Source of the DNA: Rhodobacter sp. 24-YEA-8 | GTDB taxonomy: Bacteria; Pseudomonadota; Alphaproteobacteria; Rhodobacterales; Rhodobacteraceae | Direction: 5' to 3' | Assembly (NCBI RefSeq): GCF_900105075.1 | Contig: NZ_FNSK01000002.1 | Location: 405,001 to 469,000, forward strand | Length of the DNA: 64,000 nt | In this document: piece after piece, positions 8,766 through 17,806 of the stretch | Position numbering within the stretch: the first letter of the stretch is position 1 | Layout of the letters: every line of letters starts with the position of its first letter | The notes under the pieces: model-generated | What the model saw: the letters and a program-made list of their open reading frames with translations, nothing else | The model's database searches: none | Told to the model about the DNA's origin: nothing | Position numbers and translations under genes: made by a program

Positions 8766-10319
8766 ATGACCTGGAGCACCGATCGCCGCAGCCTTCTGAA
8801 AGCCGGTGGCGCCTTTCTGGCAACCCTGACGGCAGGAATCCCGAACCTCGCCTGGTCACAATCCGGCAATATATTGCGCCTGCGGGTTGCCGGCGATTTT
8901 CAGGCCATCGATCCCTATAACATGGTCGGCGCTATAGACGACATCCTGCAACGCTGCTGCACGGTCACCCTGGTGCGGCTGCCCGACATGCGCGAGGATC
9001 AGACCGTCTCTCCCTATGCCGCCAGCCGTTACGAATGGACCAGCCCGACCACGCTGGAATTCACCCTGCATGACGGGCTGAAATGGACCGGCGATTTCGG
9101 GCCCGTCACCGCAGAGGATGTGAAATATTCCTTTGAGCGCCTGGCTGCCTCTGACAGCGCCTGGGCCTATCAGTTTGAAAAACTCGACCACGTTGAGGTG
9201 ACGGGGGAAAAGACCGGCATCATCCACCTGACAGACGCCTTCCGGCCCTTTGAAGTGATCGCCCTGCCCTATTACGGCGGTCATCTGGTCTGCAAAGCCG
9301 CGACCGAGGCGGCGGGCGGCACTTTCACCACCGAATTTCCCGCGCAATGCGGCCCCTATCTGTTCGACACATGGGAGCAGAACGCAAAGATCACCCTGCG
9401 CCGCAACCCGGACTGGCCGCTTGAGGCGCCGGCCTTCGAAACGGTGGAATTCTATATCGTCACCGATGACCAGGCGGCGCTGCTGGCCTATGAGGCCGAT
9501 GCGTTCGATTTCTCGGCCCTCGCGGTCAGCGGGTTTGCCGGCCTCAAGGCGGCGCCGCCCGCAGGTGCCAGCCTGATCGAGTCGCCCTCGACCCGCTATG
9601 CCTGGCTGACGATCAATATGAATGCGACCCAGCTGCAGGATGAGCGGGTGCGGCGCGCGATCCAGCTGGCCTATGATGGCGAGGCAGTGATCGAGGGCGT
9701 CTATGACGGGCTGACCAGCCGCGCCACCGGCGTCGTGCAATCGGGCGGCCAATATGGGCGCGAGAAGAACATCTATGATCCGCGCGATACCGATCAGGCG
9801 CGCGCCCTGCTGGCCGAGGCCGGCGCCGAAGGGATCACGCTGCAGCTTTACTGCCTGACAGACCAGACCTCGCTTTCGACCGCGCAGATCATCCAGGCCA
9901 GCCTTTCCGAGGTCGGCATCAATATCGAGATCCAGCCCAGTGAGGACGCGGCCTACTGGGCGCTTGGCGACAGGACCGCCGGCGAAGGGTATAAGGAAAT
10001 CGAGCTTGTCCTGATGAATTTCGCCGGCGGAATCGAGCCTACCGAAAATCTGGTCTGGTTCCGCCCCGATCAGATCGGCATATATAACTGGTCTTTCTTC
10101 AACAGCCCGGAGTATGAAACGCTTTACCAGGCCTCGCTGACCGAACAGGACATTGCGAAGCGCAAAGAGATCTTCAACAAAATGGAGGATCTGATGGAAC
10201 TGTCGGGCGGCTTTATCTTCATCTGTTTCGAGCCTTATCTTGCGATTCACGACACCGGGCTGAAGCCGGTCATTCTGGCGGACGGGCACCCGGACCCAAC
10301 CCGCTTCACCGCCGGCTGA
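8766..10319 (+). CDS. ABC transporter substrate-binding protein, SBP_bac_5 (DppA/OppA family)
   Basis: A 517-residue periplasmic binding protein of the family-5 solute-binding type. The N-terminus has a twin-arginine-like signal (DRRSLLK followed by a hydrophobic stretch to about residue 30), so export may be through Tat, unlike the Sec-type binding protein of the second transporter at 14661. GGAGAG precedes the ATG. It closes the rightward transporter operon and sets ligand choice. Ligands of this family include peptides, nickel, opines and glycosides, and none can be assigned here. Confidence 0.9.
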   Translation: MTWSTDRRSLLKAGGAFLATLTAGIPNLAWSQSGNILRLRVAGDFQAIDPYNMVGAIDDILQRCCTVTLVRLPDMREDQTVSPYAASRYEWTSPTTLEFTLHDGLKWTGDFGPVTAEDVKYSFERLAASDSAWAYQFEKLDHVEVTGEKTGIIHLTDAFRPFEVIALPYYGGHLVCKAATEAAGGTFTTEFPAQCGPYLFDTWEQNAKITLRRNPDWPLEAPAFETVEFYIVTDDQAALLAYEADAFDFSALAVSGFAGLKAAPPAGASLIESPSTRYAWLTINMNATQLQDERVRRAIQLAYDGEAVIEGVYDGLTSRATGVVQSGGQYGREKNIYDPRDTDQARALLAEAGAEGITLQLYCLTDQTSLSTAQIIQASLSEVGINIEIQPSEDAAYWALGDRTAGEGYKEIELVLMNFAGGIEPTENLVWFRPDQIGIYNWSFFNSPEYETLYQASLTEQDIAKRKEIFNKMEDLMELSGGFIFICFEPYLAIHDTGLKPVILADGHPDPTRFTAG

Positions 10320-10349
10320 ATGTCCGGACCGATCCATAGCTGAAAGGAC

Positions 10350-10368
10350 GGGGGCGGCTGCCGCCCCC
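10350..10368 (+). terminator. GC-rich hairpin after the binding-protein gene
   Basis: An 8-bp perfect stem (GGGGGCGG / CCGCCCCC) with a 3-nt loop lies between the binding protein and the TetR gene. It lacks a U-tract, so it may be a partial terminator or an RNA-stabilising stem that lowers TetR expression relative to the transporter. Confidence 0.4.
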
Positions 10369-10375
10369 GGCAGGC

Positions 10376-11035
10376 ATGACCCAGAGCACCGAAGGCCCCC
10401 GTTTTCGACGCTATTCCAGTGAGACCCGCGCCGCCATGCTGGTTGAAGCCGGGCTGGCCTGCCTTGCACGCGGCGGCATCACGGCCTTCACGATTGACAA
10501 CATCTGTGCCGAGGCCGCGGTCTCACGCGGCCTGATCAACCATCATTTCGGCTCGAAAGACGGGCTGCTCGCGGCCTGCTATGCCACGATGTATGACAGG
10601 TTTACCAGCGCGGTAGCGCCTGGCGGCGCCGCCCTTCGCGGTGAGACTTCCGGCCTGGTACATCTGGTTGAGGCCAATTTCGCGCCCGCAGTGTTCAACC
10701 CCGACAGCCTGCGGATCTGGCTCGCTCTCTGGGGGGAAATCGCCAACAACCCTGCCCTGCGCAATGTCCACCGCGCCCGCTATCAGGACTTTCTGTTCCA
10801 GGTCGCCCGCGCCGTCACTGAAACCGCCAGCAGCCGCGGCCTCACCGTCAATGCCCATTCCGTCGCGGTTCTGTTCATCGCGCTGAGTGACGGGCTCTGG
10901 CTGGAACAGGGCATCGATCCCACCATGCTTTCGCGCGATGCGGCCCGCCGGGCGTGCTATCATTTCCTTGAAAGCTTCCTCGGGCCGCTTGATCCGATGA
11001 ACCTGGCGAAGCCGCCGGGAGAAGCCCCGGCCTGA
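10376..11035 (+). CDS. TetR/AcrR family transcriptional regulator (BetI-like)
   Basis: A 219-residue one-component repressor. The N-terminal helix-turn-helix is clear (ITAFTIDNICAEAAVSRG, then LINHHFGSKDGL), followed by a helical ligand-binding domain whose WLALWGEIANNP segment resembles the BetI C-terminal family. It is last in the rightward hydrolase/transporter set and probably senses the transported compound. The operator is unknown; the palindromic leaders at 2669 and 2822 are candidates. It need not bind choline despite the BetI resemblance. Confidence 0.88.
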   Translation: MTQSTEGPRFRRYSSETRAAMLVEAGLACLARGGITAFTIDNICAEAAVSRGLINHHFGSKDGLLAACYATMYDRFTSAVAPGGAALRGETSGLVHLVEANFAPAVFNPDSLRIWLALWGEIANNPALRNVHRARYQDFLFQVARAVTETASSRGLTVNAHSVAVLFIALSDGLWLEQGIDPTMLSRDAARRACYHFLESFLGPLDPMNLAKPPGEAPA

Positions 11036-11039
11036 CCTC

Positions 11040-11055
11040 ACGCTGCAGGCAGCGT
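11040..11055. terminator. Short perfect hairpin between convergent operons
   Basis: ACGCTGC / GCAGCGT arms (7 bp) with a 2-nt centre lie between the convergent TetR gene and the end of the second transporter operon. There is no U-run. It may act as a weak bidirectional terminator. Confidence 0.25.
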
Positions 11056-11101
11056 CATTCCAGACTACGATGAAGCGGCGCGCACAGGGGCCGGGCGCGC
11101 T

Positions 11102-11977
11102 TCAGCGAGCGCGCCTTACCAGGTGACCGGGCGCCACTTCCTCAAACTGATCGTCGTCCCCATGTTCTGGCAGAATATGAGGCACCGATTTCGCGCCGGT
11201 CCGCCGATGATCAAGCCTTGGGACCGCTTCCAGCAGATTGCGGGTATAGGGATGTCCCGCCATACGGATGACGGACGCTGCCGGCCCCTGTTCGACGATG
11301 CGCCCGCGATACATCACCGCCACCCGGTCACAAAGCCGCGCCACCACTGAAATGTCATGCGAGATGAACAGCCATGACAGCCCGCGCCGTGCCTGTGTGC
11401 GGATCATCAGGTCAATGATCTGGGCCTGAACCGTCAGATCCAGCGCCGAGACGGGTTCATCCGCAACAATCATGCGGGGTTCGGGGGCAAGAGCGCGGGC
11501 GATGGCGACCCTCTGGCGCTGACCGCCGGAAAACTCATGCGGATAGCGGTCGATATGGCCCGGCTCCAGCCCGGCATCGACGAAAAGCTCTGAAAGACGC
11601 TGGCGCAGGGCATCGCGCCCCAGGCTCTTGCGGTCGGCCAGCCCCTCGGCCACCTGCATCCCCACCGTCAGCCGCGGATTAAGCGAGGAATAGGGATCCT
11701 GAAAGATCATCTGCACCTTGCGCAGGACGGCCCGCTGCGCGCGCCCCCGCAGCCGGGCAGGATCCGCACCATCGATCAGCACCCTGCCTGCATCGGCAGT
11801 TTCAAGCCCGGTCGCGATGCGCCCGATGGTGGATTTCCCGGAACCGCTTTCACCAACAATGCCCAGCGTTTCACCTGCCGCCAGATGCAGGGAGACGCCA
11901 CCAGCTGCTGTGACCACACGCGATCCGCTGCGGAAGGTGCGGCGTATGTTTTCAAGTCGCAGCAATGGTTCGGTCAT
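11102..11977 (-). CDS. Oligopeptide-type ABC transporter ATP-binding protein (DppF/OppF-like), second system
   Basis: A 291-residue ATPase with Walker A GESGSGKST, signature FSGGQRQR, Walker B MIVADEPVSALD and switch HDISVV. After the NBD only a short tail remains (about residues 255-291) and the cysteine-containing oligo_HPY extension of its first-system counterpart is missing. It is the last gene of the leftward amidase/transporter operon and its start overlaps the preceding stop as ATGA. Confidence 0.92.
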   Translation of the reverse strand: MTEPLLRLENIRRTFRSGSRVVTAAGGVSLHLAAGETLGIVGESGSGKSTIGRIATGLETADAGRVLIDGADPARLRGRAQRAVLRKVQMIFQDPYSSLNPRLTVGMQVAEGLADRKSLGRDALRQRLSELFVDAGLEPGHIDRYPHEFSGGQRQRVAIARALAPEPRMIVADEPVSALDLTVQAQIIDLMIRTQARRGLSWLFISHDISVVARLCDRVAVMYRGRIVEQGPAASVIRMAGHPYTRNLLEAVPRLDHRRTGAKSVPHILPEHGDDDQFEEVAPGHLVRRAR

Positions 11978-12798
11978 GGACAGGTCTTCCGCTCTTCGGC
12001 ACGCATGGCAAGCGCCTCATTCACATCCAGATGGGCCGCCAGCAGTTTGCGCGTATAGTCGTGTCGCGGTGCAAACAGCACCTGATCCACCGGGCCGGTC
12101 TCGACGATGCGGCCGCGCTGCATCACCGCAACCCGGTCTGCGGTTTCCGCCACCACTCCGATATCATGCGTGATCAGAAGAATACCCGAACCGCTGCGAT
12201 GCTTCAGGGCAACCAGCAGATCCAGCACCTGCCCCTGCACGGTGACATCAAGTGCGGTGGTCGGCTCATCCGCGATCAGCAGGGCCGGTTTCAGCGCCAG
12301 CACCGAAGCGATCATCACCCGCTGCCGCATGCCGCCCGAAAGCTGGTGGGGATATTGCCCCATCACGGCCACAGGATCGGGAATGCCAACCTCGGCCAGC
12401 GCGGCACAGGCCAGTTTTTCGGCCTCGGCCCGCCCAAGTCCGAGATGGCGGCGCGGACCTTCGGTCATCTGACGGCGGATGGTCAGCACCGGATTAAGCG
12501 AGGTCATCGGCTCCTGAAAAACCATGCCCATCTGCCGGCCCCGCAGATCCTCAAGCGCCCGGCGTCCAAGTCCGCTTACCGCGGCACCGCCAACGGTAAT
12601 CCGGCCTTCGACCCGCGCCGCCGGCGGCAACAGACCCATAACCGCAAGCGAGGTCATGCTTTTGCCACTGCCGGATTCTCCGACAAGGGCCAGGATTTCA
12701 CCGGGAGCGACCGTCAGGCTCACGGCATCTACAACCGTCAGCGCATCTTTGCTGCCGCCGAACGTGACCGTCAGGTCGCGGATCTCCAGCGCGTTCAT
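11974..12798 (-). CDS. Oligopeptide-type ABC transporter ATP-binding protein (DppD-like), second system
   Basis: A 274-residue ATPase with Walker A GESGSGKSM, signature LSGGMRQR, Walker [13 protein letters not shown] and switch HDIGVV. The Walker A ends in Ser-Met where Ser-Thr is usual. The ATG at 12798 is fixed by its ATGA overlap with the upstream permease stop; a longer frame continues to 12954 but reads into the permease gene. Like its partner it lacks the long C-terminal cysteine tail. Confidence 0.92.
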   Translation of the reverse strand: MNALEIRDLTVTFGGSKDALTVVDAVSLTVAPGEILALVGESGSGKSMTSLAVMGLLPPAARVEGRITVGGAAVSGLGRRALEDLRGRQMGMVFQEPMTSLNPVLTIRRQMTEGPRRHLGLGRAEAEKLACAALAEVGIPDPVAVMGQYPHQLSGGMRQRVMIASVLALKPALLIADEPTTALDVTVQGQVLDLLVALKHRSGSGILLITHDIGVVAETADRVAVMQRGRIVETGPVDQVLFAPRHDYTRKLLAAHLDVNEALAMRAEERKTCP

Positions 12799-13643
12799 GT
12801 CCGCCCCCGCTGGCGCGGATCGATCAGATCGCGCAGATTGTCGCCGATCAGGTTCAGCGCCATGACCGTCAGAACGATGGCGAGCCCCGGAAAAATGAGG
12901 ATCCAGGGGGCTTTGCTGATATAGTTGCGCCCCGAGGACAGGATCGCGCCCCATTCCGGCGAGGGCGGCTGCACGCCAAGCCCGAGGAAGGAGAGGCCCG
13001 CCGCCGAAAGAATGGCGGATGAAAAGCCAAGGCTGCCCATCACGATCAGGCTTTGGGCGATATTGGGCATGACATGCACCCGCACCAGCCTCGTGTGACC
13101 AATCCCGCCCAGCCGGGCTGCCTCTATATAGGGGCGTGCGGCCTCGGCTGCGGCCAGGCCATAGCTCACACGGGCATAGAAGGGGACGAGAGAGATCGCG
13201 ATGGCCAGTGTCGCATTGCCGATGCCCGGCCCGAGAAAAGCCACGAGCGACAGTGCGATCAGCGTGTCGGGGAAAGAGTAGAGCACATCCACCACCCGCA
13301 GCAGCGCCGCGCGGAGCCAGCCAGGCGCAAAGGCTGCGACAAGGCCGATCGTGCCACCGATCACCAGCCCGGACAGCACCGCCACCGCGCCAATGCCAAG
13401 CGAGAGCCGCGCGCCGGCGAGAACACGGCTGAACAGATCGCGGCCAAATTCATCCGTTCCAAACAGAAAGCTGGCATTCGGTGCGAGCAGCCGCTTTCCG
13501 ACGCCCATCTTCGTCGGATCATAGGGCGCGACCCAGGGGGCCAGCAGCGCTGCCGCAACCAGCAGCAGCAACAGCGCTCCGCCCAGCCAAAGCCCGGGAG
13601 GAACCCTGCGCCTCATGCGTTTTGGTGCCGGAATGGCGGTCAT
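12795..13643 (-). CDS. Oligopeptide-type ABC transporter permease (DppC-like), second system
   Basis: A 282-residue DppC-family permease. It has a positively charged N-terminus then an anchor helix, the family phrase LFGTDEFGRDLFSRVL, an EAA loop at YIEAARLGGIGHT, and the ending LGDN-like LIGDNLRDLIDPRQ. Both ends overlap neighbours by ATGA. Confidence 0.93.
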   Translation of the reverse strand: MTAIPAPKRMRRRVPPGLWLGGALLLLLVAAALLAPWVAPYDPTKMGVGKRLLAPNASFLFGTDEFGRDLFSRVLAGARLSLGIGAVAVLSGLVIGGTIGLVAAFAPGWLRAALLRVVDVLYSFPDTLIALSLVAFLGPGIGNATLAIAISLVPFYARVSYGLAAAEAARPYIEAARLGGIGHTRLVRVHVMPNIAQSLIVMGSLGFSSAILSAAGLSFLGLGVQPPSPEWGAILSSGRNYISKAPWILIFPGLAIVLTVMALNLIGDNLRDLIDPRQRGRT

Positions 13644-14566
13644 GTCCGTCTCCGCATTCTGGGATCAAGCAGGGTGTAAAGAATGTCGATCAGCGCGGTG
13701 ATCACCACGACCGAGGTGGCAAAAACCACGATGAAGCCCTGTATCATCGGGTAATCGCGTTCCAGCATCGCCTGCACCGCCAGCCGCCCTATCCCATTCC
13801 AGGAGAAAACATTCTCGATCACCACCTGGCCGCCCATCAGATAGGCAAAGACAAGCCCAACCACGGTAACGATACTGATCAGTGCCGGTTTCAGCGCATG
13901 GACCAGCAGCACCTGCCAGCCGCGCAGGCCTCTGGCACGGGCGGTGCGGATATAATCTTCCGACAGGATCTCGACCAGTGCCGAGCGGGTCATTCGCGCG
14001 ATCAGCGCAGCATAACACAGCCCCAGCGTCAGCGCGGGCAGAAGGATGCCGCGCAGCCCCGATCCGGCGACCGGCAGCCAGCCAAGCTTCAGTGCAAAGA
14101 CCTGGATCAGCACCAGCCCCATCCAGAAGCCGGGCACCGAGACCCCGAGCACAGCAATCATCATGATCGCCATATCGGCAAAACGTCCACGGTTCAGCGC
14201 GGCGATAAAGCCCAGCGGCACGCCGATCAGCAGGGCGGTGAACAGCCCGGCCGCCGCAAGTGCAAAAGTATTCGGCAGCCGAAGCAGCAGCAGTTCTGCC
14301 ACCGGCTCGCCACCCCGGATCGTGGTGCCCAGATCACCTTGCAGCACATTGCCGACATAGTGCAGCACCTGTTGCCAGACCGGCAGATCCAGTCCCAGAC
14401 GGCTGCGCATATCGGCCATCGCCTCGGGAGTTGCAGAGACCGACTGTGCCATCATCGCCGTCACCGGATCGCCGGGCACGATATGGATCAGCACACCCGA
14501 CAATGCGATCACCACAAGGATGGTCGCAAAGGCAATCAGCAGCCGTCGGAGCACAAGAAACAGCAT
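13640..14566 (-). CDS. Oligopeptide-type ABC transporter permease (DppB-like), second system
   Basis: A 308-residue DppB-family permease. It has a hydrophobic N-terminus (FLVLRRLLIAF), the periplasmic IVPGDPVTAMM region, about six transmembrane segments and an EAA loop at YIRTARARGLRGW. It is separated by 94 nt from the binding-protein gene upstream and coupled to the DppC-like gene downstream. Confidence 0.93.
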   Translation of the reverse strand: MLFLVLRRLLIAFATILVVIALSGVLIHIVPGDPVTAMMAQSVSATPEAMADMRSRLGLDLPVWQQVLHYVGNVLQGDLGTTIRGGEPVAELLLLRLPNTFALAAAGLFTALLIGVPLGFIAALNRGRFADMAIMMIAVLGVSVPGFWMGLVLIQVFALKLGWLPVAGSGLRGILLPALTLGLCYAALIARMTRSALVEILSEDYIRTARARGLRGWQVLLVHALKPALISIVTVVGLVFAYLMGGQVVIENVFSWNGIGRLAVQAMLERDYPMIQGFIVVFATSVVVITALIDILYTLLDPRMRRRT

Positions 14567-14660
14567 CGGTCACTTTCGTCGCGGAAGGGGTGAGGGAAGC
14601 CTGAGAATACAACTGTCGCGCCGCCCGAAAGGCGACGCGCAGGGGCAGATCGCCTGTCCG

Positions 14661-16211
14661 TCAGTCGGCCAGAGTCACATCGTTGAAGACAAGCGACACC
14701 ATATGACCAAGCCTGAAACCCTCAACCCTGGCCGAAGAAGCCATCAGCCAGTTCCAGCCGGGCGAAACCAGCGGCACGGCATAGCCATTGCTCAGCAGGT
14801 ATTCTTCGGCTTCCTGCACTTTCGCCGCACGGGCCTCGCCGGTCAGCCTGCGCTGCTCAACCAGGATTGCATCCAGCGTGTCATTGACACCCATGCTGAC
14901 AAAGCCGGGCTGTTTCCACAGGAAATACATGTAATCGGGATCGACGCCGGACATGCCCATGGTCCAGATCGTCGGTTTGATATCCGTCTTCAGGTTTTCC
15001 TGGGTCATGAAGTCGAAGAAAGCTGCGACCTCACGCGTCTGGATCTCGGCCTCGACATAGATTTCTGCCAGGTCCTGCTGCATGATCTGGTGCATCTGGT
15101 CAAAGCCCGGCAGCTTATGGACCTGCAGGTTTACTTTCAGCGGATTGGCGGCGGAATAACCCGCAGCCTCCATCACCGCACGGGCCGCATCAGGATCATA
15201 GGAAACGCCCCATTCGGCACATTTTTCCTGATCCACCGCAAAGAGATTGGGGGCGACGGTGCAATTCGTGGCCGATACCAGCCCTTCATAGGCGATTTCG
15301 GCATAGGCCTCTTTGTTCAGGGCCATGCCGATGGCGCGCCGGATCTCTGCATTGTCCAGCGGGGCGACCCGCCAGGTAAAGGCCGCCAGCACCTGCTGGC
15401 CGGAATACTCCGCCGCATAGACGCGGAAATCGGGATCATCTTTCAGATCGACCGCCTCCTCCAGCGAGGGTTCGACGATATCCACCTCGCCCGAGCGCAG
15501 CGCTGCCATCCGGGCCACAGCCTCGGGGATCACCCGCAGGGTTACCCGGTCGAGATGCGGGCGGCCCGGGTTTTCCACCAGCGGGTGCACATTGCTATAG
15601 GCGTCATTGGCCGTCAGCACGATGGCATCGTTGCGCACCCATTTTTCCAGCCTGAACGGGCCGGTACCAATCGGGGTGAACTCGCCCCCGGAGAGCGCCG
15701 AGGGGCAGAGGAAGCCCGCCTGAATGCTGGTCAGGAACGAGGCGAAAGGACCGTAAGGCTCGCTCAGCGTCACCACCAGGCTGTCGTCTTCCACCGCCGT
15801 TGCCACCACCGGACCCCAGGCCGAGAGATTGGGGTTCAGTGTCTCGGGGTTGATCGCCCGGTCAAAGCTGATTTTCGCGGCGGCCGCGTCGAACGGGCTG
15901 CCATCGTGGCAAGCGACACCGTCCCGGATCGCAAAGCGATAGGTCAGCCCGTCTTCCGAGACCTCATACCCCTTGGCCAGCCCCGGATGGATGGATCCAT
16001 CCGCCGCCATGGTCAGCAAAGTGTCATAGATCATGCTGGTCACTTGCAGTGACTGGGTGGTGCTGGCGCGATGCGGATCAAGGCTGTCGGCATCGACACC
16101 ACGCGCCAGCGTGATCTCATCCGCGAGTGAAGGTGCGGCAGCAAGGATGGCAGAGAGGCTCAGTGCCGACGAAAGCGTCAGCAGGCGCTTACGGCTGTTA
16201 GGATGTGACAT
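14661..16211 (-). CDS. ABC transporter substrate-binding protein, SBP_bac_5, second system
   Basis: A 516-residue family-5 binding protein with a Sec-type signal peptide (SRKRLLTLSSALSLSAILAA, cleavage likely after ALAD-like PSLAD). The ATG at 16211 has AGGGAA about 9 nt upstream; an open frame extends to 16304 but would bury the signal. The body has the family phrases GVDADSLDPHRAST and FRLEKWVRNDAIVL. It follows the amidase gene by 28 nt, so amidase, binding protein and transporter form one operon. Confidence 0.9.
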   Translation of the reverse strand: MSHPNSRKRLLTLSSALSLSAILAAAPSLADEITLARGVDADSLDPHRASTTQSLQVTSMIYDTLLTMAADGSIHPGLAKGYEVSEDGLTYRFAIRDGVACHDGSPFDAAAAKISFDRAINPETLNPNLSAWGPVVATAVEDDSLVVTLSEPYGPFASFLTSIQAGFLCPSALSGGEFTPIGTGPFRLEKWVRNDAIVLTANDAYSNVHPLVENPGRPHLDRVTLRVIPEAVARMAALRSGEVDIVEPSLEEAVDLKDDPDFRVYAAEYSGQQVLAAFTWRVAPLDNAEIRRAIGMALNKEAYAEIAYEGLVSATNCTVAPNLFAVDQEKCAEWGVSYDPDAARAVMEAAGYSAANPLKVNLQVHKLPGFDQMHQIMQQDLAEIYVEAEIQTREVAAFFDFMTQENLKTDIKPTIWTMGMSGVDPDYMYFLWKQPGFVSMGVNDTLDAILVEQRRLTGEARAAKVQEAEEYLLSNGYAVPLVSPGWNWLMASSARVEGFRLGHMVSLVFNDVTLAD

Positions 16212-16239
16212 CGGGGTTCCCTGTTGGCGTTTCTTGATT

Positions 16240-17661
16240 TCAGGCGGCAAAGACGGCCGGACGGCGGTTCCACCACGGGCGGGCGGTTTCCAGCTGGCTG
16301 CCAAGGCGGATCAGCAGATCCTCACGCGCCGGGGCGGCAGCAAATTGCACACCGACCGGCAGCCCGGCGGCGTTCCAGTGCAGCGGGACCGAGATCGCCG
16401 GCGAACCGCTGATATTGTAGATATGGGTATAGGGCATCCAGGACAGGTAAAAGCGGTAGTGCTCGCGCATGTCCACATCATGGGGGAATTCATCATGGCG
16501 CAATGGCGGGCGGGCCAGCGTCGGCGACAGGATGACGTCGAAACCGTCAAACATCCGGTTCACCGCTTGCGCGACACCATGCACCGCCGCGGTTGCCATG
16601 CGCTGATCGACGGCAGAGAGCGCATTTCCGGCCGCGATCATCTCGTTCAGGGTTGCAGGGAAATCCGCCTCGGTCAGCGCGCGTCCGAGCTGGGCTGCCT
16701 CAACCCGCATATCTGCCGCATATTCCGTCAGGATATAGGCTTCAAATCCCGGCCAGCCGTTTTCGGGCAGCCACAGGCTGGCCGGAGCACAGTCATGGCC
16801 CAGGCTGTTCAGCAACCGGGTGGCGTCCTCAACGGCAGCGAGGCAATCCCCGTCGGTCGGTGCGCCATAGGGCGCGTCGGTCAGCACGCCGATCCGCAAC
16901 CGGCCCGGATCGCGGCGCAGTTCAGAGACGAAATTGCCGCCCGATGGGCTGTTGTAGAACTGGCCCGCCGTTGGCCCCGCAGTTGCATCGAGGATCGCGG
17001 CGCTGTCGCGAACCGAGCGGGTCAGCACATGCTCGACCAGCATCCCATCCCATGTCTCGCCGGCCGGTGCGGCCGGATTGCGCCCGCGCGACGGTTTCAG
17101 CCCGAAGACGCCGCAGCAGGATGCCGGCACCCGGATCGAGCCGCCGCCATCATTGCCATGCGCCGCCGGGACGATCCCTGCTGCCACAGCCGCCGCTGTA
17201 CCGCCGCTGGAGGTGCCGGCAGTATGTGCGGTATTCCACGGATTGTTCGTCTCGCCATGAAGCCGCGAGCGGGTGGTCCAGTCCATTGCCAGTTCCGGCA
17301 CGGCCGTTTTGCCAAAAGTCACAAAGCCGGCGCTCTTGTAGCGACGCACCAGCTCGGTGTCCTCTGCGGGCTTGTGACCATTGCGCAAAGGCGTTCCGGC
17401 ACCGGTCGGTTGTCCGGCATAGTTTTGCGTCAGATCCTTGAGGAGGAACGGCACCCCGCGAAATGGCCCGGCCCTCAGATCCTCATCGATGAAGCGGCGG
17501 GCTTCCTCAGGGAAAGTATGAACCACCGCATTCAGCGCGGGGTTCACCTGTTCGACGGCCGTGAGTGCCAGATCAAGAAGCTCCACGGGTGAGACATCCC
17601 CACGGGCGACCAGCTCGGCCAGCCCGGTCGCATCATATCCGACATATTCCGCAAGTTTCAC
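16240..17661 (-). CDS. Amidase signature enzyme, NylA (6-aminohexanoate-cyclic-dimer hydrolase)-like
   Basis: A 473-residue amidase with the Ser-cisSer-Lys triad: Lys75 in PFLLKDL, Ser151 in AGTSSGG and nucleophile Ser175 in [13 protein letters not shown]. The phrase [14 protein letters not shown] matches NylA-type and related linear-amide hydrolases rather than GatA. It has no signal peptide and should act on imported amides. It is the first gene of the leftward operon with a complete Dpp-type importer, and the MalT-like regulator is transcribed away from it. The natural substrate is more likely a plant or bacterial amide or cyclic peptide than nylon oligomers. Confidence 0.87.
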   Translation of the reverse strand: MKLAEYVGYDATGLAELVARGDVSPVELLDLALTAVEQVNPALNAVVHTFPEEARRFIDEDLRAGPFRGVPFLLKDLTQNYAGQPTGAGTPLRNGHKPAEDTELVRRYKSAGFVTFGKTAVPELAMDWTTRSRLHGETNNPWNTAHTAGTSSGGTAAAVAAGIVPAAHGNDGGGSIRVPASCCGVFGLKPSRGRNPAAPAGETWDGMLVEHVLTRSVRDSAAILDATAGPTAGQFYNSPSGGNFVSELRRDPGRLRIGVLTDAPYGAPTDGDCLAAVEDATRLLNSLGHDCAPASLWLPENGWPGFEAYILTEYAADMRVEAAQLGRALTEADFPATLNEMIAAGNALSAVDQRMATAAVHGVAQAVNRMFDGFDVILSPTLARPPLRHDEFPHDVDMREHYRFYLSWMPYTHIYNISGSPAISVPLHWNAAGLPVGVQFAAAPAREDLLIRLGSQLETARPWWNRRPAVFAA

Positions 17662-17806
17662 TTCAGTCGCCTCACTTGATCTTTCGCGTCACAGCATGGC
17701 TGACAGCCTAGCCAGGCCTGGTCTGCGGCACATGATCCCAAAGGGTGGCCTTGCAAAAAATCTTCTCTCACCCGAAAGTGTGAGACGACAGGGAGGCAGC
17801 CATTCC

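Noticed and set aside
17561..17806. N-terminal extension of the MalT-like regulator from 17561 or the ATG at 17696
   Set aside because: The part before 17661 overlaps the divergent amidase gene, and the rest looks non-coding; a GTG with GGAGG at 17807 fits the family start better.
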